From assembly GCA_019417045.1 (NCBI GenBank), contig DXWE01000065.1, positions 1-8,391 of the forward strand: 8,391 bases of DNA, read 5' to 3'. This document shows positions 1-5,251 of this stretch, piece by piece. Position 1 is the first letter of the stretch, and every line of letters begins with the position of its first letter. The notes under the pieces were generated by a model, which saw nothing but the letters and a program-made list of their open reading frames with translations, made no database searches and was not told where the DNA came from. Made by a program: the position numbers and the translations under genes. The stretch comes from Oscillospiraceae bacterium (GTDB lineage Bacteria > Bacillota > Clostridia > Oscillospirales > Acutalibacteraceae).

Positions 1-1
1 G

Positions 2-88
2 AGCTGGGATCGGATCCGCCGCTACTGGGAATCGGTGAAGGAGGAGCGACGGCGCGGCGGCAAGGGACCGCGGGACAAAGGGGAATGA
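2..88 (+). CDS. C-terminal end of an unidentified protein (partial)
   Basis: An open frame runs in from the left edge and ends at TGA 86-88, giving 28 residues that begin SWDRIRRYWESVKEE and end in a basic, glycine-rich tail (RRRGGKGPRDKGE). I do not recognise the family from so short a piece. The charged, hydrophilic composition with two Trp and one Tyr looks like a real C-terminal helix followed by a disordered tail. A perfect palindromic hairpin begins 12 bases after the stop, as expected for the end of a transcription unit. That is the main reason to call this frame coding. Confidence 0.5.
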   Translation, partial: SWDRIRRYWESVKEERRRGGKGPRDKGE

Positions 89-100
89 GAAACCGGCACA

Positions 101-130
101 GGGGGACGCGATCGCGTCCCCCTGTCGTTG
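101..130. terminator. Bidirectional intrinsic terminator between converging genes
   Basis: Positions 101-122 are a perfect 22-base palindrome, with arms GGGGGACGCG and CGCGTCCCCC around a central AT. It is followed on the + strand by the T-rich stretch TGTCGTTGTT. It sits between the stop of the upstream + gene and the stop of nagB on the - strand, so it can serve both. The T-tract is interrupted on + and weak on -, so termination strength is inferred. Confidence 0.6.
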
Positions 131-131
131 T

Positions 132-851
132 TCACTCGTCGCTCTCCACGCTGCACACCACCGTCAGATCGGGGTGAAGCTGCAGCAGGGAGGCCGGTAT
201 TTGCGGGGTGACCGGCCCGGTGAGCGCGCGCTCGAGGATCTCTTTTTTGGAACGGCCGCTGGCCACCAGCAGCACCTTTCTGGCGGCCAGAATCGACTGT
301 AACCCCAGCGTGATCGCCTGTTTCGGCACAGCGTCGGGGGAGGGGAAAAAGCGGGCGTTGGCGGCCCGTGTGGAGGGCTTCAGCTCCACCACATGCGTGG
401 TCTTGTCGAACGACTGACCGGGCTCGTTGAAGCCGATATGTCCGTTGTGCCCGATCCCGAGCAGCTGCAAATCGATGCCCCCGAGCCGGGCGATCAGCGC
501 GTCATAGGCGGCGCATTCGGCCTGCAGGTCGGGCGCCAGCCCGTTCGGGAGATGTACGTTTTCCGGGCGGATGGCGATATGGTCGAAGAAGTGGTGCCAC
601 ATGAAATAGTGATAACTCTGCGGGGAAGCGGGCCCGAGCCCGACGTATTCGTCCAGATTCACCGTCACCGCCTGTGAAAAATCCACATCCCCCCGGCGGC
701 TCCACTCGATCAGCTGCCGGTACAGTCCGAGCGGTGTGGAGCCGGTGGCGAGTCCCAGCACGCTGCGGGGATTGAGGATCACCTGCGCACTGAGGATATT
801 GGCTGCCTGGCGGCTCATTTTCTGATAGGTCTCGGCCCGGATCACCTGCAC
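132..851 (-). CDS. nagB: Glucosamine-6-phosphate deaminase NagB
   Basis: Cytosolic enzyme converting glucosamine-6-phosphate to fructose-6-phosphate and ammonia, the step that sends amino sugars into glycolysis. The 239-residue product carries the family motifs: the phosphate-binding loop LATGSTP (34-40), NLDEY with the catalytic Asp67, and GIGHNGHIGFNEPG (132-145) with Asn136, His138 and Glu143. The length and the Asn at 136 match the short Bacillus-type, non-allosteric form; the longer E. coli enzyme has Asp there. I chose the GTG at 851-849 rather than the upstream GTG at 863. The Shine-Dalgarno AAAGGTGGTG lies over that upstream codon, six bases before 851, and MQVIRAETY matches the usual NagB N-terminus. 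The gene is divergent from an AraC-type regulator and has its own promoter. No nagA neighbour is visible in the window. Confidence 0.95.
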   Translation of the reverse strand: MQVIRAETYQKMSRQAANILSAQVILNPRSVLGLATGSTPLGLYRQLIEWSRRGDVDFSQAVTVNLDEYVGLGPASPQSYHYFMWHHFFDHIAIRPENVHLPNGLAPDLQAECAAYDALIARLGGIDLQLLGIGHNGHIGFNEPGQSFDKTTHVVELKPSTRAANARFFPSPDAVPKQAITLGLQSILAARKVLLVASGRSKKEILERALTGPVTPQIPASLLQLHPDLTVVCSVESDE

Positions 852-857
852 GGGGAG

Positions 858-867
858 CACCACCTTT
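858..867 (-). promoter_or_regulatory. nagB ribosome binding site that sets the start
   Basis: On the - strand this reads AAAGGTGGTG, one mismatch from the full anti-16S complement AAAGGAGGTG. Six bases (CTCCCC) separate it from GTG 851-849. The first possible GTG codons (863 and 860) fall inside the site itself, so they are poor start candidates. Confidence 0.7.
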
Positions 868-914
868 CCCGAAAGATAACGCGCCTTTCAACAACGCGTC
901 TCTCTGTTGGTTTT

Positions 915-944
915 AGTATATCCGGATCTGCCAAATTCCGTAAA
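915..944 (-). promoter_or_regulatory. Predicted sigma-A promoter of nagB
   Basis: On the - strand there is a -35 TTTACG (plus-strand 944-939), an 18-base spacer and a -10 TATACT (plus-strand 920-915). The inferred transcription start is near 908, giving a leader of about 55 bases before the GTG start. The -10 is good and the -35 moderate (4 of 6). Confidence 0.55.
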
Positions 945-964
945 GACAAAAAGGGAGAAAAAGT

Positions 965-993
965 TTGCATTTTTGGGCACAATATGATAGGAT
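965..993 (+). promoter_or_regulatory. Possible promoter of the AraC-family gene
   Basis: TTGCAT (965-970), a 17-base spacer and TAGGAT (988-993) would give a transcript starting about 25 bases before the GTG start. An overlapping TATGAT (983-988) has a better -10 sequence, but I see no properly spaced -35 for it. This promoter is weaker than the others in the window. Confidence 0.4.
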
Positions 994-1024
994 AGCAACA
1001 GAGGATGGAAACGGGGGCGATCGG

Positions 1025-1939
1025 GTGGCCTACAGTAAAACGGTGTTGAAAGAGGCGCTGCGGGTGGAGGACGTCATCTCCATCCACTATTTTGAATACG
1101 CCAAGGATTTTGCCTTTTCCGGTGAGATGCACGATTTTTGGGAACTCGTCTATGCGGACAAGGGGGAGCCGTATGTCACGGCGGACACGGAGGAGTTCGT
1201 GCTCCATCCCGGCGAGCTGTACCTGCACACCCCGATGGAATTTCACAACATCCGCTGCAACGGGCACCAGGCGGCGGACGCCGTCATTCTGTCGTTTTCC
1301 TCTTCCTGCCCGGAACTGCACCGCATTGCGGGGCGGCGGCTGTTGTGCGCGGAGGAGGAGCGCAGCCTGCTCGCCCAGATCATCGCGGAGGCAAAGCTCG
1401 CGTTTTCCACCCCGCTCGGCGACCCGTTCACCGAGAAGCTGATCCGCAAGGAAGAGCAGGTGTTTGGATGCGAGCAGATGATCCGGCTGTATCTGGAATG
1501 GCTGCTCATCACCCTGGTGCGCCGGCATGGAGAGGAGCCGGCAAAGCCCCCGAAGCTCCCCACCCGGATGGACAGCCGGCTACAGGAGATCTGCCAGTAT
1601 CTGGAGGCGCACGTGGAGGACCGGCTGACCTTTGAGGATGTCTGTTCGCACTTCTCCCTCAGCGCGTCCGCCATGAAAAAGCTGTTCCGCGGGAAGATGG
1701 GATGTGGGCTGATGGAGTTTTACAGCCAGTGCAGGATCAACCGCGCGAAGCTGCTGATTAGGGAGAAGAACCTCAATTTCACCGAGATCGCGCAAAAGCT
1801 CGGCTATGCGTCGCTGCCGTATTTTTCCCGCCGGTTCAAGCAGATGACCGACCTGACGCCGTCGGAATACGAGGCGTCGGTGCAGTTCTACCTGCCCGAT
1901 CCCGAAGCCCTGGACGAAAAGGGGGACGCCGTACACTGA
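1025..1939 (+). CDS. AraC-family transcriptional regulator with N-terminal cupin domain
   Basis: A 304-residue DNA-binding regulator. Residues about 30-95 form a cupin-type sensing domain (HDFWELVYADKGE, FVLHPGELYLHTPMEFHNI), typical of sugar- or metabolite-sensing AraC proteins. The C-terminus (about 184-284) is the paired helix-turn-helix: first helix pair near 202-222 (LTFEDVCSHFSLSASAMKKLF), second near 252-274 (FTEIAQKLGYASLPYFSRRF), closing with the family signature TPSEY. I chose GTG 1025 because GGGGG (1013-1017) precedes it by seven bases; an upstream in-frame TTG at 965 lies inside the likely promoter. It is divergent from nagB, so control of nagB or an amino-sugar function is possible but not shown. 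The ligand is unknown. Its last codons form the 5' arm of a terminator. Confidence 0.9.
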   Translation: MAYSKTVLKEALRVEDVISIHYFEYAKDFAFSGEMHDFWELVYADKGEPYVTADTEEFVLHPGELYLHTPMEFHNIRCNGHQAADAVILSFSSSCPELHRIAGRRLLCAEEERSLLAQIIAEAKLAFSTPLGDPFTEKLIRKEEQVFGCEQMIRLYLEWLLITLVRRHGEEPAKPPKLPTRMDSRLQEICQYLEAHVEDRLTFEDVCSHFSLSASAMKKLFRGKMGCGLMEFYSQCRINRAKLLIREKNLNFTEIAQKLGYASLPYFSRRFKQMTDLTPSEYEASVQFYLPDPEALDEKGDAVH

Positions 1940-1948
1940 CGGCGTCCC
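1923..1948. terminator. Hairpin terminator shared by the AraC-family gene and rlmH
   Basis: GGGACGCCGT (1923-1932) pairs perfectly over 10 bp with ACGGCGTCCC (1939-1948) around the 6-base loop ACACTG. The loop contains the first two bases of the AraC-type gene's TGA, so that gene's end is built into the stem. There is no T-run after the stem on +. On the - strand the stem is followed by CCTTTTCG, so it fits better as the rlmH terminator, possibly serving both. Confidence 0.6.
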
Positions 1949-1973
1949 GGCAACAGGGCGGATCTCCTGAAAA

Positions 1974-2009
1974 CGAACTTGGCAGACCTAAGCGAGCTTG
2001 GCAGACCTA
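1974..2009. repeat. 19-bp tandem duplication beside the rlmH stop
   Basis: CGAACTTGGCAGACCTA (1974-1990) and CGAGCTTGGCAGACCTA (1993-2009) match at 16 of 17 bases with a 19-base period. The right copy contains the rlmH TAG stop (2009-2007), and the left copy lies wholly downstream of the gene. It could be a simple duplication of the gene end or a member of a small genomic repeat family. Confidence 0.75.
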
Positions 2010-2489
2010 TTTGTGATATTTGCCGCCGGCCTCGATCTGAAACGCGCGGTACAGCTGCTCGAGCAGCACCACCCGCGCGAGCTGGTGCGGGAAGGTGAGA
2101 GGGGAGAGGGAGAGCCGGCGGGTGGCGGCCGCTTTCACCCGGCCGGACAGCCCGAATGAGCTCCCGATGAGGAAGCAGAGATCGCTTTTTCCGGACACGG
2201 CCAGCCGGGCAAGCAATCCGGAGAGCTCTTCCGAGGTCAGGGCATCCCCCTCGACACACAGCGGCAGCACGGCCGCACCGGCGGGGATTTTGGAGAGCAG
2301 CCGTTTCCCCTCCGCCTCCAGCGCCGCGGTGATCTGTGCGGGGGACGGCGCGTCCGGCAGGCGCTCTTCCTCCACTTCCCAAACGGATAGCCGACAAAAT
2401 CCCTGCAACCGCTTTTGATATTCGGCGCAGGCCTCCCGCCAATAGGATTCCCTGAGTTTGCCCACACACAAAACGGTGACGTGGCGCAT
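2007..2489 (-). CDS. rlmH: 23S rRNA (pseudouridine-1915-N3) methyltransferase RlmH
   Basis: SPOUT-class, SAM-dependent enzyme that methylates pseudouridine 1915 in helix 69 of 23S rRNA on the assembled ribosome. The 160-residue product is the normal length (about 155-160). The N-terminal strand VTVLCVGKLRESYW (4-17) is typical. The knotted SAM site is FLIGSSFGLS (106-115), followed by LSLSPLTFPHQLARVVLLEQ (126-145) and the C-terminal YHK that contacts substrate. ATG 2489-2487 was chosen because a G-rich Shine-Dalgarno (GGGGGGAAGGG) precedes it and it restores the family N-terminus; the frame extends 25 codons upstream into the promoter. It is transcribed alone from a near-consensus promoter. 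The usual IGG of the SAM loop reads IGS here, which I believe also occurs in other Clostridia. Confidence 0.95.
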   Translation of the reverse strand: MRHVTVLCVGKLRESYWREACAEYQKRLQGFCRLSVWEVEEERLPDAPSPAQITAALEAEGKRLLSKIPAGAAVLPLCVEGDALTSEELSGLLARLAVSGKSDLCFLIGSSFGLSGRVKAAATRRLSLSPLTFPHQLARVVLLEQLYRAFQIEAGGKYHK

Positions 2490-2523
2490 GTTGCCCTTCC
2501 CCCCTTTTTCTGCAATCCCGTCT

Positions 2524-2552
2524 ATCTTACACAATTTTGAAAAACGTGTCAA
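2524..2552 (-). promoter_or_regulatory. Near-consensus sigma-A promoter of rlmH
   Basis: On the - strand there is a perfect -35 TTGACA (plus-strand 2552-2547), a 17-base spacer and a -10 TAAGAT (plus-strand 2529-2524). The inferred start is near 2517, about 28 bases before the rlmH ATG. This placement also argues against the longer upstream start. Confidence 0.8.
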
Positions 2553-2558
2553 TTCCCC

Positions 2559-2587
2559 TTTCATTTCCTTTGAGGATGCGGTATACT
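2559..2587 (+). promoter_or_regulatory. Predicted promoter of the zinc-ribbon membrane protein gene
   Basis: TTTCAT (2559-2564), 17 bases, then TATACT (2582-2587). The -10 is good and the -35 weak (3 of 6). It lies back to back with the rlmH promoter, about 7 bases from that promoter's -35. A Shine-Dalgarno GGGAGG follows about eight bases before the ATG at 2623. Confidence 0.55.
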
Positions 2588-2622
2588 AAGAGTGATTTCC
2601 AACGGATCGGGAGGCGTGGCAT

Positions 2623-3330
2623 ATGGAACAAAACGGGACGTACATATGTCCCCACTGCGGCAACCCGCTGCGGCAGGATCAGCCGTACTGCGGGTATTGC
2701 GGCGCTCAAAACGAACTGCTGCAACGCCGGATCCGGATCGAACGGGCGCTGGGCAATGACGTGTCGTCGCTCTCCCCGGCCGTCGCGGCGGGCCCGGATC
2801 TGTCTGCAACCGTGCCGGCGGCCGACACAGCCTCGCCGGTCGCCGGGGAAGAGGCACGGCAGCCGGCGGCTGTACTGCCCAAATCCAAACGGCTGCTCCG
2901 CCGGCTGCTGATTGCCGGCGTGTGCGTGGTGCTGGCCTGCCTGATCCTGGCCACGGCGCTGATCGTCCGGCAGAATATTCTCGGATACCATGCCTCGCCG
3001 GACATGCTGGCCGTCGGGGTGCTGCGCGCGGTGGAGGAACAGGACGAGGCGCTGCTCTACAGCCTGTTCCACACGGACGAGCAGGTCTCCGGCCTGAGCC
3101 TGGAGGGGATAACGCACATGGAGCTGGTGGATATCCTGGAGGGTACCCGCGGAAAACTGGCTATCCTCTATTTCCGGCAGGAGATGGACGGCAATCAGAT
3201 CGGCGGGACGCTCTCGGCCTACCAGCGGGACGGCCGGTGGTATCTCAGCGTCGACGGTACCTGGTTTTTGAACGGAAACTATTATTCCACCTCTGTATAC
3301 GGAAACTATTATTCTGCCTCTGTATATTGA
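2623..3330 (+). CDS. Zinc-ribbon, single-pass membrane protein with repeat tail
   Basis: I do not recognise a named family for this 235-residue protein. Residues 9-26 form a zinc ribbon (CPHC at 9-12, CGYC at 23-26), followed by a low-complexity Ala/Pro linker (about 47-88). A basic stop (KSKRLLRRLL) precedes one membrane helix (about 96-116), then an extracytoplasmic domain (about 120-216). The layout matches the many Bacillota proteins with a cytoplasmic zinc ribbon and an anchored outer domain; their substrates are largely unknown. The outer domain (DMLAVGVLRAVEEQDEALLYSLF) resembles the small NTF2- or DUF4878-like domains of such proteins, a tentative comparison. The C-terminus is an exact-length tandem repeat, GNYYSTSVY then GNYYSASVY. 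It has its own promoter, a GGGAGG Shine-Dalgarno and a strong terminator, so it is likely monocistronic. Confidence 0.85.
   Translation: MEQNGTYICPHCGNPLRQDQPYCGYCGAQNELLQRRIRIERALGNDVSSLSPAVAAGPDLSATVPAADTASPVAGEEARQPAAVLPKSKRLLRRLLIAGVCVVLACLILATALIVRQNILGYHASPDMLAVGVLRAVEEQDEALLYSLFHTDEQVSGLSLEGITHMELVDILEGTRGKLAILYFRQEMDGNQIGGTLSAYQRDGRWYLSVDGTWFLNGNYYSTSVYGNYYSASVY
3274..3327 (+). repeat. 27-bp in-frame tandem repeat at the 3' end of the zinc-ribbon gene
   Basis: Two adjacent 27-base units (3274-3300 and 3301-3327) match at 24 of 27 positions and encode GNYYSTSVY and GNYYSASVY. The stop follows directly. Two of the three differences cause the single Thr-to-Ala change and one is silent, consistent with an older slippage duplication kept in frame. 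Confidence 0.9.
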
Positions 3331-3339
3331 CCGGATCAA

Positions 3340-3378
3340 AGCCCCACCGCGCTGGACAGCGCGGTGGGGTTCGTCTTT
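3340..3378 (+). terminator. Strong intrinsic terminator after the zinc-ribbon gene
   Basis: CCCCACCGCGCTG (3342-3354) pairs perfectly over 13 bp with CAGCGCGGTGGGG (3357-3369), leaving a two-base apex that in RNA would open to a four-base loop. It is followed by TTCGTCTTT. It begins 11 bases after the stop at 3330 and ends before the next promoter. Confidence 0.85.
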
Positions 3379-3445
3379 GAGCCGGATTCTCCATTCCGCA
3401 GACCGCGCCGTCTCGCGCTTCTTCACCGTTCGGGAAATCCGGTTA

Positions 3446-3474
3446 TTGGCAAATCCTGCCGAACGTGGTAAAAT
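3446..3474 (+). promoter_or_regulatory. Strong sigma-A promoter of the ComEA-like gene
   Basis: TTGGCA (3446-3451), a 17-base spacer and TAAAAT (3469-3474), each one mismatch from consensus. The inferred start is near 3481, about 25 bases before GTG 3506, with a GGGGGGAGG Shine-Dalgarno between. It lies inside the longer open frame that begins at 3377, so that longer start is unlikely. Confidence 0.8.
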
Positions 3475-3505
3475 ACTGTCAAAGACGGGGGGAGGCGGCA
3501 CGGCC

Positions 3506-3952
3506 GTGAGGTGGAAAGAGGACCAGAAAAAGAGAGAGACCAACCGCAGGATGGTCGCTTTTTATGGACTCGCCGGTATCCTGTGCCTGGCGGTGGCCGC
3601 CTTTGCCGTCATGACCGCCCCGCATCTGTCCCCGGCAGTCGTGGTCTATCCCGAGGAGAGCGAGGATCCGGACCCGGCGCCCACGGCGGGATTGACGGGC
3701 GGCAGCCAGCAGGAGCAGGAGAGCTCTGCCGGTACCTCCCAGACGACGGAACAGATCGGCGGAAAGCTCAATCTCAACACTGCGACCAAAGACGACCTGA
3801 TGACGCTCGACGGGATCGGCGAAGTGCTGGCGGAGCGGATTCTGGCCTATCGCGAGCAGTACGGCGGCTTTGACAGTGTGGAAGAGCTGATGCAGGTCGA
3901 GGGGATCGGAGAAAAGCGTTTTGCAGCCATGGAACCCTATGTCACCGTCTGA
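3506..3952 (+). CDS. ComEA-like helix-hairpin-helix membrane protein (short form)
   Basis: A 148-residue protein: a charged cytoplasmic N-terminus (MRWKEDQKKRETNRR), one membrane helix (about 17-36), an acidic Pro/Gln/Ser-rich linker (about 45-85), then a ComEA-type double helix-hairpin-helix domain (LNLNTATKDDLMTLDGIGEV from 88; second hairpin LMQVEGIGEKR at 128-138). The topology puts the DNA-binding domain outside the membrane, as in ComEA, the DNA receptor of natural transformation. It lacks the SLBB domain that full-length Gram-positive ComEA usually has between helix and HhH, and no comEC is beside it. It may therefore be a reduced ComEA or a related DNA-binding surface protein. The GTG start is set by the promoter at 3446-3474 and the Shine-Dalgarno at 3487-3495. 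No clear terminator follows. Confidence 0.85.
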   Translation: MRWKEDQKKRETNRRMVAFYGLAGILCLAVAAFAVMTAPHLSPAVVVYPEESEDPDPAPTAGLTGGSQQEQESSAGTSQTTEQIGGKLNLNTATKDDLMTLDGIGEVLAERILAYREQYGGFDSVEELMQVEGIGEKRFAAMEPYVTV

Positions 3953-3976
3953 ACTCCCCCTGTAAAGGATAGAGGC

Positions 3977-4005
3977 TTGCATATTGCCCCTCCCCATGCT
4001 ATACT
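3977..4005 (+). promoter_or_regulatory. Extended -10 promoter of the CysG-like gene
   Basis: TTGCAT (3977-3982), 17 bases, and TATACT (4000-4005), preceded by TGC, which makes an extended -10. The inferred start is near 4012, giving a leader of about 35 bases with an AGGTGA Shine-Dalgarno (4038-4043) just before ATG 4048. The gene is therefore transcribed independently of the ComEA-like gene. Confidence 0.7.
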
Positions 4006-4047
4006 GGGAAGGAACTTATCAAAATATGTCAGAAATCAGGTGAGCGC

Positions 4048-4539
4048 ATGGTCCCGAATTTCCCGATTTTTATCAGTTTGAAAGACAACAACTGCACGAT
4101 TGTCGGAGGGGGAGCCTACGCCTCCGCCTGTGCGGACCTGCTGCTGCGGTTTGGCGCCAAGGTCACGGTGATCAGCCCGCAGCTGTGCGAGCACCTGCGG
4201 GAGCTTGACCGGGCGGGTGAGATCCGCCACATCCCCCGCAAATTCTTCCGGGGGGACTGTGCCACTTCCTATCTGTGCATCGCCGCCACCGACAGTGACA
4301 CGGTGAACATCGCCGTCTCGGTGGAGTGCAAGGCGCGCAATATCCCGGTCCATGTGGCCTCTCCCTCGGTATATGGCACGTTTGCGCTGCCGCAGGTCGT
4401 GCGGTCGGACTCCTGGATTATCGGGGTGCGGCATGTCGGCAGGGAATCGGCCGAACACACGGCGGCGCTGTGCGGCAAGCTGGAACAGGCCCTGCCCGCC
4501 CTGCTCGAACAGGTGGAAGAGGAATCCGCGTCCCTGTAA
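4048..4539 (+). CDS. CysG/Met8-like NAD-binding protein (precorrin-2 dehydrogenase family)
   Basis: A 163-residue protein resembling the N-terminal half of CysG and yeast Met8, which oxidise precorrin-2 to sirohydrochlorin and insert iron to make siroheme. The opening FPIFISLKDNNCTIVGGGAYA and LLRFGAKVTVISP form the Rossmann NAD site; IAATDSDTVN (about 78-87) and ALPQVVRSDSWIIGVRHVGRES (split around 111-132) follow the family order. Where the family normally reads NVVDDP, with the catalytic Asp (Asp141 of Met8, Asp104 of CysG), this protein reads HVASPS. The normal catalytic residue thus appears absent by my eye alignment. It is shorter than usual (about 200 residues), stands alone, and has no haem, siroheme or cobalamin gene nearby. 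It may be a diverged enzyme, perhaps of the kind linked to clostridial tetrapyrrole genes, or a non-catalytic binding protein. Confidence 0.8.
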   Translation: MVPNFPIFISLKDNNCTIVGGGAYASACADLLLRFGAKVTVISPQLCEHLRELDRAGEIRHIPRKFFRGDCATSYLCIAATDSDTVNIAVSVECKARNIPVHVASPSVYGTFALPQVVRSDSWIIGVRHVGRESAEHTAALCGKLEQALPALLEQVEEESASL

Positions 4540-4550
4540 GCATACCATAC

Positions 4551-4590
4551 AAAGAGGCAGGTGCCCCGGTCAGGGGAGCCTGCCTCTTTC
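4551..4590. terminator. Bidirectional terminator between the CysG-like and grpB-like genes
   Basis: AAAGAGGCAGG (4551-4561) pairs with CCTGCCTCTTT (4579-4589). An inner CCCC/GGGG pair (4564-4567, 4573-4576) is separated by a two-base internal mismatch, and the loop is GGTCA. A/T runs flank both sides, so it can act on both strands. The stop codon of the - strand gene (4572-4570) lies in the loop, so that gene's last codons form one arm. Confidence 0.8.
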
Positions 4591-5106
4591 CCGTTCCTCC
4601 AGCCAGCGCAGGGCCTTTTTCTCGAGCGCTTTGACAAACGCGTCCTTCCCGTCGCAATAGGCCTCGACCTCCGGAAACCGAATAGCCAGCTCCTCTTTGA
4701 GTTGGCCATAGGTCCGCCTCTCTGCTGCGTGTGCGCGCAGGTAATCCCGCACCGCGAGGTGCCGCCGGATCTCGAACTCACTCTGCTGCCCGAAGATGTG
4801 CAGCTGATGGGTGCGGCAGTCGCCTCCCTTGCGGCAGTAGCAGCGTCCGGGGATGCCGAATTCCCCGAGACACTCATAGGAGAGCGCCTCGAGCGCCGGA
4901 ACCCACTCGGCCTGCCGCCCGATGTCCCGCACCACCGGCAGGATGTCGATGATCGGCTTGGCCGGCAGCCCCGGCACCGCCGTGCTGCCGATGTGGTGAA
5001 TCGCGACCAGCTCCTGCCCGAACGCCGCTTCCAGCAGCGCCTTTTCCCGTTCAAACATCGCCGCCCACCGGGGATCGTAGGGGACTACCCAGACCCGCTG
5101 CGCCAT
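4570..5106 (-). CDS. GrpB family protein (UPF0157, nucleotidyltransferase-like)
   Basis: A 178-residue cytosolic protein of the GrpB/UPF0157 family, which belongs to the nucleotidyltransferase fold. Diagnostic features are the N-terminal VVPYDPRWAAMFEREK (7-22), the signature HIGSTAVPGLPAKP (38-51) running into IIDILPVV, and RTHQLHIF (98-105). The GS and PIID elements correspond to the nucleotidyltransferase GS...D-type active-site region. No reaction is firmly established for most members; some are fused to or sit near CoA-kinase-like or acetyltransferase genes. ATG 5106-5104 is preceded by a strong GGAGGTGGG Shine-Dalgarno. It is likely monocistronic, transcribed away from ctsR, with its final codons inside a terminator stem. 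The name GrpB does not imply a heat-shock role, although the next operon is a heat-shock one. Confidence 0.9.
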   Translation of the reverse strand: MAQRVWVVPYDPRWAAMFEREKALLEAAFGQELVAIHHIGSTAVPGLPAKPIIDILPVVRDIGRQAEWVPALEALSYECLGEFGIPGRCYCRKGGDCRTHQLHIFGQQSEFEIRRHLAVRDYLRAHAAERRTYGQLKEELAIRFPEVEAYCDGKDAFVKALEKKALRWLEERERGRLP

Positions 5107-5136
5107 ATTCCCACCTCCGGTATCTCGTTGTCCTCC

Positions 5137-5165
5137 AGTATACCGGGCCTGCTCCCAAAGCGCAA
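5137..5165 (-). promoter_or_regulatory. Predicted sigma-A promoter of the grpB-like gene
   Basis: On the - strand there is TTGCGC (plus-strand 5165-5160), a 17-base spacer and TATACT (plus-strand 5142-5137). The inferred start is near 5130, about 24 bases before the ATG. A 7-bp inverted repeat (CCGGTAT 5117-5123, ATACCGG 5140-5146) overlaps the -10 and the initial transcribed region. Confidence 0.65.
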
Positions 5166-5251
5166 GATCAAATTGCAGAAATCCGCCAAACGCGGGAGAA
5201 AACCGGAGAAAACAGAAGCATTGAAGGGATAATTTATCAGGATCAAAATGA

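Noticed and set aside
864..900. A catabolite-response (cre) element in the nagB leader
   Set aside because: TGAAAGGCGCGTTATC resembles cre only with an extra base and several mismatches.
2155..2200. RlmH SAM loop reading IGS in place of IGG as a loss-of-function change
   Set aside because: All other motifs are intact and, as far as I recall, this substitution occurs in other Clostridia, so normal activity is likely.
3377..3505. A longer start for the ComEA-like protein
   Set aside because: The extension contains a near-consensus promoter and overlaps the tail of the preceding terminator; the sequence is not ComEA-like.
2527..3543. A 338-codon open frame on the - strand opposite the zinc-ribbon gene
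   Set aside because: It crosses promoters of two genes and a strong terminator and has shadow-type composition with no motif.
5192..5215. Short direct repeat GGAGAAAAC twice upstream of ctsR
   Set aside because: It is short, A-rich and not linked to any promoter element; chance is likely.
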